A stretch of 64,000 nt of DNA, from contig NZ_BOQE01000001.1 in the NCBI RefSeq assembly GCF_023705585.1, forward strand, positions 1,436,001 to 1,500,000. Direction: 5' to 3'. Position numbers and translations under genes: made by a program. A model generated the notes under the pieces. That model saw only the letters and a program-made list of their open reading frames with translations. It did not search any database and was not told where the DNA came from. Shown here one piece after another: positions 57,656-64,000 of this stretch (the first letter of the stretch is position 1; each line of letters begins with the position of its first letter). The stretch comes from Collibacillus ludicampi (lineage in GTDB: Bacteria > Bacillota > Bacilli > Tumebacillales > BOQE01).

Positions 57656-60115
57656 ATGCCGGAAGCGGAAAATAGGCAGAATCTCATAGATATCAGTAAG
57701 GAATTGCAGAGTTCGTTTATCGACTATGCGATGAGTGTCATCGTCAGCCGTGCCATCCCCGATGTACGGGACGGGTTGAAGCCCGTGCAAAGGCGGATTC
57801 TCTATGCGATGTATGAAGTAGGGATGACACCCGACAAACCTTATAAGAAATCGGCACGTCTGGTCGGGGATGTCCTCGGTAAATACCATCCGCACGGAGA
57901 CAGCGCAGTATACGATGCGATGGTGCGGATGGCCCAGGATTTTTCGATTCGCTATATGCTCGTTGACGGTCACGGCAACTTCGGTTCGGTAGACGGCGAT
58001 TCGGCGGCCGCTATGCGTTATACGGAGGCGCGCTTGTCACAGATCGCGTTGGAGCTGCTGCGTGACATCAACAAGGAAACGGTCGATTTCGGTCCAAACT
58101 ACGACGGCAATGAGAGGGAACCGCTCGTTCTTCCTTCCCGCTTTCCCAATCTGCTTGTGAACGGATCGGCGGGGATCGCCGTCGGGATGGCCACCAACAT
58201 TCCTCCACATAACCTGACAGAGGTTATCAACGGCGTATTGACTTTGATCGACAACCCGGACGCGACTGTAGCCGACCTGATGAAGCATGTCAAAGGACCC
58301 GATTTTCCGACGGGCGCGCTTATTCTCGGAAGAGAAGGTATAAGGCAGGCATACGAGACAGGAAAAGGATCTGTCGTCATGAGAGCGGTGGCGAGGATCG
58401 AAGAAGGGAAAAATGGCAAATCTCAGATCGTCGTTTCGGAAATTCCCTTTCAAGTCAATAAAGCGCGTTTGGTAGAAAAGATCGCGGAACTTGCACGCGA
58501 CAAAAAAATCGACGGGATCACCGATTTACGTGACGAATCGGACCGGAACGGTATGCGAATCGTCATTGAATTGCGCAGAGATGTCAAGCCGCAAGTGATT
58601 CTCAACAATTTGTATAAACATACGCAACTGCAAACCTCGTTTAGTGTGAACATGCTTGCATTAGTCGGTGGGGAGCCGAAGATGCTCTCACTCCGCGACG
58701 CGTTATGGCATTATCTGCAGCATCAAAAAGAGGTGATTCGCAGACGAACTGAATATGATTTGCGGAAAGCGGAAGCCCGCGCTCATATTTTGGAAGGTCT
58801 ATTGATCGCACTCGATCATATTGACGAAGTGATTTCCTTGATTCGCGGTTCCAAAACGGTCGACGAAGCACGCGAGGGTCTGATGGAACGCTTCTCACTG
58901 TCCTACGATCAGGCACAAGCGATCCTCGATATGCGATTGCAACGTTTGACCGGCCTGGAACGCGATAAGATCCAAAGTGAATATGAAGAGATCAAAAAAT
59001 TGATTGCAGAATTAAAAGCGATTCTTGCCGATGAGAATCTTCTCATGGGCGTAATCCGGGATGAATTGACGGAAATTCGCGATCGGTTCGGTGACGAGCG
59101 ACGCACGCGTATCGTCGCGGCTGAGGGTGAAATTGACGAAGAAGACCTCATCCCTGTTCAGGATGTGGTCATCACGATTACGCATGCCGGTTATGTCAAA
59201 AGGATGCCGGTTTCGGCTTATCGCAGTCAGCACCGTGGCGGTCGGGGAGTATCGGCTCTCGGGACGAGAGAAGAGGATTTCGTGGAACATCTGTTTATTA
59301 CTTCTTCCCATAATATGATTCTCTTCTTTACGAACAAGGGAAAAGTATACCGACTCAAAGCATACGAGGTACCCGAGTTCGGTCGTGCGGCGAAAGGAAC
59401 CCCCATTATTAATTTATTGAACATCGAGCAAGGCGAGTCCGTCTCGGCTGTTATTCCGGTCAAGGAGTTTGAAGAGGGTTGTTACCTGTTCATGGCCACG
59501 AGGAACGGCGTCGTGAAGAAGACAAGCTTATCTGAATTCGCCAACATTCGCAAAGCCGGACTGATCGCTTTGACAATCAAAGAGGAAGACGAATTGATCG
59601 CCGTGCGTCTGACTGATGGAACCAGAGAAATTATCATGGGTACGCGCCAAGGGATGTCCATTCGCTTTCCGGAAGCGGACGTGCGCCCGATGGGCCGTAC
59701 GGCTGCCGGCGTGAAAGGGATCGATTTGCGCGAGGATGATGTGTTGATCGATATGGATATCGTGCGTGAAGATGCCGATGTACTGGTTGTGACTGCACGC
59801 GGATACGGAAAACGTACCAAGATCACCGAGTATCGTACACAATCTCGGGGCGGAAAAGGCATTAAGACGCTTAACGTCACGGAAAAAACGGGTGTCGTTG
59901 TCGGACTGAAAGTCGTAGACCAAGAAGAAGACCTCATGATCATCACGCAATCCGGCATTATGATCCGTGTGCAAAATCGCGAGATCTCGGAACAAGGACG
60001 GTATACGCAAGGGGTCAAATTGATATCCCTGCAAGATGATGAAGAAGTGTCGGCAGTGGCTCGAGTGATTACAGAAGAAGAGCAGGGCGAAGAAGTGAAC
60101 GAGGAAAAACAATAG
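57656..60115 (+). CDS. gyrA: DNA gyrase subunit A
   Basis: 819 residues. Catalytic Tyr122 ([11 protein letters not shown]), quinolone-region [10 protein letters not shown] with Ser83 and Asp87, coiled-coil, and a C-terminal beta-pinwheel with the GyrA box HRGGRG. Acidic C-terminal tail. ATG at 57656 is favoured by spacing from GGAGG; two further ATG codons directly upstream. Confidence 0.98.
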   Translation: MPEAENRQNLIDISKELQSSFIDYAMSVIVSRAIPDVRDGLKPVQRRILYAMYEVGMTPDKPYKKSARLVGDVLGKYHPHGDSAVYDAMVRMAQDFSIRYMLVDGHGNFGSVDGDSAAAMRYTEARLSQIALELLRDINKETVDFGPNYDGNEREPLVLPSRFPNLLVNGSAGIAVGMATNIPPHNLTEVINGVLTLIDNPDATVADLMKHVKGPDFPTGALILGREGIRQAYETGKGSVVMRAVARIEEGKNGKSQIVVSEIPFQVNKARLVEKIAELARDKKIDGITDLRDESDRNGMRIVIELRRDVKPQVILNNLYKHTQLQTSFSVNMLALVGGEPKMLSLRDALWHYLQHQKEVIRRRTEYDLRKAEARAHILEGLLIALDHIDEVISLIRGSKTVDEAREGLMERFSLSYDQAQAILDMRLQRLTGLERDKIQSEYEEIKKLIAELKAILADENLLMGVIRDELTEIRDRFGDERRTRIVAAEGEIDEEDLIPVQDVVITITHAGYVKRMPVSAYRSQHRGGRGVSALGTREEDFVEHLFITSSHNMILFFTNKGKVYRLKAYEVPEFGRAAKGTPIINLLNIEQGESVSAVIPVKEFEEGCYLFMATRNGVVKKTSLSEFANIRKAGLIALTIKEEDELIAVRLTDGTREIIMGTRQGMSIRFPEADVRPMGRTAAGVKGIDLREDDVLIDMDIVREDADVLVVTARGYGKRTKITEYRTQSRGGKGIKTLNVTEKTGVVVGLKVVDQEEDLMIITQSGIMIRVQNREISEQGRYTQGVKLISLQDDEEVSAVARVITEEEQGEEVNEEKQ

Positions 60116-60125
60116 AACCATACGG

Positions 60126-60156
60126 GAACGGACCGCTTGACGCGGTCCGTTCTTTA
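60126..60156 (+). terminator. Terminator after gyrA
   Basis: GAACGGACCGC and GCGGTCCGTTC form an 11-bp perfect stem around TTGAC, followed by TTTAT. Start of the convergent gyrA-lepB gap of 484 bp. Confidence 0.85.
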
Positions 60157-60186
60157 TATCCAATCACATGATCAGAGCAGTTTCCC

Positions 60187-60585
60187 ATGCTGCAAGCGGA
60201 GCCATCAGAAGATGAAAAATTCTTGTATAGGATGAGATATTTAAAGCTGCCAAATACAACGGAGTGGCTTTTGGGTGGGTGTTATCGCTTTGCGGCGCAG
60301 AGGTGAGTTGAAGGTCGTTCCGCTTCCTTTAAACCGTAAAAGGTCATATGCTTTGCGTGAGACAGCGACTTTGTAGATCGTCTCGCTTCCTTTCGGATGT
60401 AAAAGGGTATATGCATTGCGCGTAATAGCGACTTTGAAGGTCGTCTCGCAACATATGATTATGATTCCATGCGAGACGACCTTCACGGAGCATGAGCGCA
60501 ATGCATATACCCGCTGAAACGATCTCCACGGAGCATGAACGCAAAGCGATACATCCACCCAAGCACTCGTTTTCAATGGAGCCGC
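60187..60585 (-). repeat. R8: triple-nested inverted-repeat element, reversed
   Basis: Read on the minus strand it has the same order as R2 and R5-R7. On the plus strand: linker remnant (GGAGCCATCAGAAGATG near 60200), right arms of the GCTTTGCGG (60288), CATATGCTTTGCG (60344) and GGGTATATGCATTGCGC (60405-60421) types, then core GAAGGTCGTCTCGCA (60436-60450), a 19-nt loop and TGCGAGACGACCTTC (60470-60484), then GCGCAATGCATATACCC (60496-60512). The last left arm starts as the middle type and continues as the outer type (GCAAAGCGATACATCCACCC, 60541-60560), a fusion across a shared GCAAAGC. Confidence 0.87.
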
Positions 60586-60599
60586 CCATTCGCTTATGT

Positions 60600-61178
60600 T
60601 CACGACAGATGAGCCAAACTGTCCGGGCGGCTCAGCCATTTGATTTGATCAAATGGGTAGACGACCGCTTCAGCCTGTCCGATCACCTGACTGATCTTGA
60701 TAGGGCCTATCACGCGGCTATCGACACTGACATCTCTGTTATCTCCCATGACGAATAGCTCCCCTGGAGGAACCGTAATGGATGCTTGCGAGGAAGATTT
60801 GCCCGTTGGTGTTGCCGCAGGGAAGTCATACGTAGGAGACATCGGGTTATTGATATATGGCTCATCGACTTTCACGCCATTAATATATAATTGTCCATGA
60901 TCGATCTTGATCTTGTCTCCAGGTAAACCGATCACGCGCTTGACCCAGGCTTCGGTTGGGTTCTCTTGAAAGATGATAATATCTCCTCGCTGAGGATTAT
61001 GAAAATAGTAAGGAATCTTATTTACGAGCAAACGTTCGTTATTGGCTAGAGTATGGTTCATGCTGGGACCGGATACCACGAAAAACTCGACGATAAATTT
61101 TTGTACGAGAAATGCCAAAAGGAGGGCTATTGCGATTGATTTCATCCATTCCCACAGCGTTGCAGCTTTCAGATTCAT
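60600..61178 (-). CDS. lepB: Type I signal peptidase
   Basis: 192 residues: one N-terminal transmembrane helix (about 13-33), catalytic Ser39 in GPSMNHTL and Lys80 in VKRVIGLPGD, and GDNRDVSVDSRVIG. Cleaves secretory signal peptides on the outer face. The box around Ser39 has His rather than Pro two residues on, mildly unusual. Single gene, between gyrA and the rRNA operon, divergent from the latter. Confidence 0.95.
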   Translation of the reverse strand: MNLKAATLWEWMKSIAIALLLAFLVQKFIVEFFVVSGPSMNHTLANNERLLVNKIPYYFHNPQRGDIIIFQENPTEAWVKRVIGLPGDKIKIDHGQLYINGVKVDEPYINNPMSPTYDFPAATPTGKSSSQASITVPPGELFVMGDNRDVSVDSRVIGPIKISQVIGQAEAVVYPFDQIKWLSRPDSLAHLS

Positions 61179-61289
61179 TCACCCTTTCAAAAAAAGAAGA
61201 TGAGCTGTTGGTTCGACATTTATTCTATCATTCCTATATCCTTCGGTGTCAAATAAACAGAAAACAAACACTTAAATATCGAAAATAGT

Positions 61290-61318
61290 TGACGAGTCGG
61301 GTATAACGTGATAAGATA
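61290..61318 (+). promoter_or_regulatory. rRNA operon promoter P1
   Basis: TTGACG, a 17-bp spacer, TAAGAT. About 200 bp upstream of mature 16S. The lepB-16S gap of 338 bp holds this, P2 and the leader. Confidence 0.7.
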
Positions 61319-61368
61319 ACACCTGTTGCCGCGATATGCGGTGTGACAAATGAAACATAAATTACCAC

Positions 61369-61397
61369 TTGCAAAATAGACTGCAGGATGGTATATT
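61369..61397 (+). promoter_or_regulatory. rRNA operon promoter P2
   Basis: TTGCAA, 17-bp spacer, TATATT. Tandem with P1 as usual for rrn operons of Bacillota. Confidence 0.7.
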
Positions 61398-61419
61398 AGA
61401 GTAGTCGCTGTTGCGACGG

Positions 61420-61454
61420 TCGCTCTTTGAAAACTGAATCGTGCAGAAGAGAGC
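61420..61454 (+). promoter_or_regulatory. rrn leader: boxA-like antiterminator and 5' half of the processing stem
   Basis: GCTCTTTGAAAACTGAA (61422 onward) resembles rrn boxA and is followed by GTGCAGAAGAGAGC (61441-61454). The whole segment is complementary, with few mismatches, to the spacer at 63084-63117, so it can form the stem that encloses 16S for RNase III cutting. Confidence 0.7.
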
Positions 61455-61516
61455 CACGATTGAACGATACATGGGCTCTGCAAGAAGCCTCGCTCGCGAG
61501 GCGCAGAGCGATACTT

Positions 61517-63072
<1,556 letters not shown>

Positions 63073-63083
63073 ATGTAAAAGAT

Positions 63084-63117
63084 GCTCTTCTTCTGCACGG
63101 CTCAGTTTTGAGGGAGC
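63084..63117 (+). other. 16S-23S spacer: 3' half of the 16S processing stem
   Basis: GCTCTTCTTCTGCAC (63084-63098) and CTCAGTTTTGAGGGAGCG pair with the leader at 61420-61454. The rest of the spacer (63068-63245, 178 nt) has a pre-23S boxA-like TTGATAACTGGATAGCG near 63136 and a hairpin (GTTCAAAAAG... / CTTTTTGAAC at 63203-63238) before 23S. No tRNA gene is in the spacer. Confidence 0.7.
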
Positions 63118-63245
63118 GAATTCCTCAAGGTTCCTTGATAACTGGATAGCGAATGCGACATCAACTTTGGCTTATGCCAAGGTACTGCATCAAACAGAGC
63201 AAGTTCAAAAAGGCGGATCCACCGACTTTTTGAACAACCTTTGTA

Positions 63246-64000
63246 GGTTAAGCTACGAAGGGCGCACGGAGGATGCCTTGGCGCCAGGTGCCGATGAAGG
63301 ACGGGGCTAACGCCGATACGCCTCGGGGAGCCGTAAGCAGGCTTTGATCCGGGGATTTCCGAATGGGGCAACCCACCTCGCGTAATGGCGGGGTATCCAC
63401 TGCTGAATCCATAGGCAGTGAGAAGGTACACCAGGGGAACTGAAACATCTTAGTACCCTGAGGAAAAGAAAACAACAGTGATTCCCTCAGTAGTGGCGAG
63501 CGAACGGGGAAGAGCCTAAACCGCCTGTGCTTGCACAGGCGGGGTCGTGGGGCGTCTCACGTGGAGTTACCAATCCTTTTCGTAAGAGAACGGTTTGGAA
63601 CGGCCGACCAGAGAGGGTGACAGTCCCGTATCTGAAACGAAGAGGACTCCGAGACGGACCCCGAGTACCGCGGGACACGAGGAATCCCGTGGGAATCCGG
63701 GAGGACCACCTCCTAAGGCTAAATACAACCTGGCGACCGATAGTGAACCAGTACCGTGAGGGAAAGGTGAAAAGCACCGCGGGAGCGGAGTGAAAGAGAA
63801 CCTGAAACCGTGTGCCTACAATCAGTCGGAGGGCGTTTATGCCTGACGGCGTGCCTTTTGTAGAATGAACCGGCGAGTTACGATTGCGTGCGAGGTTAAG
63901 GCGGGAAGCCGGAGCCGCAGCGAAAGCGAGTCTGAAGAGGGCTTGAGTACGCAGTCGTAGACCCGAAACCGTGTGATCTATCCCTGTGCAGGATGAAGTG
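63246..64000 (+). rRNA. rrl: 23S ribosomal RNA, 5' part
   Basis: Begins GGTTAAGCTACGAAGGGCGC and GGAGGATGCC..., matching the 23S 5' end (E. coli GGTTAAGCGACTAAGC). About 755 nt are present before the window ends, covering domain I and part of II. The spacing from 16S is 178 nt. The 5S gene would lie beyond the edge. Confidence 0.95.

Overview
The window is a 64-kb stretch around the chromosomal origin of an endospore-forming Bacillota, most likely order Bacillales. The evidence is the rpmH-dnaA-dnaN-S4 protein-recF-remB-gyrB-gyrA core, the mnmE-mnmG-rsmG-noc and soj-spo0J neighbourhood, consensus parS sites, the WalRK operon and spore-associated genes (yyaC, a LonC-type protease). The 16S sequence and gene order look close to the Alicyclobacillaceae/Tumebacillus group, but I could not run a search and do not assign a genus.

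Layout. Positions 1-9.9 kb hold, reading leftwards, rplI, lonC, dnaB, an unknown membrane protein coupled to dnaB, purA with a PurBox pair, and walR-walK-walH (walH cut by the window edge). Positions 9.9-20.3 kb are accessory: two LysR regulators, each divergent from a transporter (a frameshifted yjeH-like exporter and an MFS carrier), then an M20 dipeptidase, an HpcH/HpaI aldolase, a POT peptide transporter and coaA. Positions 20.5-34.4 kb hold ssb, ychF, gndA, a yyaE-like molybdoenzyme, DUF951, mscS, cvpA, yyaC, a ykuS-like gene, DUF4446, DUF554, a cysteine desulfurase-like enzyme, spo0J and soj. Positions 35.6-41.7 kb carry an MFS carrier and a complete C4-dicarboxylate module (dctA, dctB, dctS, dctR), which separates soj from noc. 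Positions 41.8-50.5 kb hold noc, rsmG, mnmG, mnmE, jag, yidC, yidD, rnpA and rpmH. The origin lies at about 50.7-52.7 kb, with DnaA-box clusters on both sides of dnaA and a DnaA-trio/AT-rich unwinding region before dnaN. Then come dnaN, the S4 gene, recF, remB, gyrB, gyrA, lepB and an rRNA operon (16S complete, 23S cut by the window end, no tRNA in the spacer).

The most unusual content is a family of modular, nested inverted repeats filling eight intergenic regions (called R1-R8 below; about 150-720 bp each). Each module is a long hairpin with an outer stem, an asymmetric internal loop, an inner stem and an apical loop, followed by a conserved linker. Outer and inner stems differ between copies by paired, base-pair-preserving changes. 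Several loci nest two to four left arms against the matching right arms, and some arms are hybrids joined at short shared motifs. I do not recognise the family. No protein-coding gene is evident in it.

Other points: a one-base frameshift in the yjeH-like gene, an ssb without its usual rpsF and rpsR partners, an intrinsic-terminator-like hairpin in the dnaA leader, a second DnaA-box cluster upstream of mnmE, and three TTGTACAA-type octamers between rpmH and dnaA.
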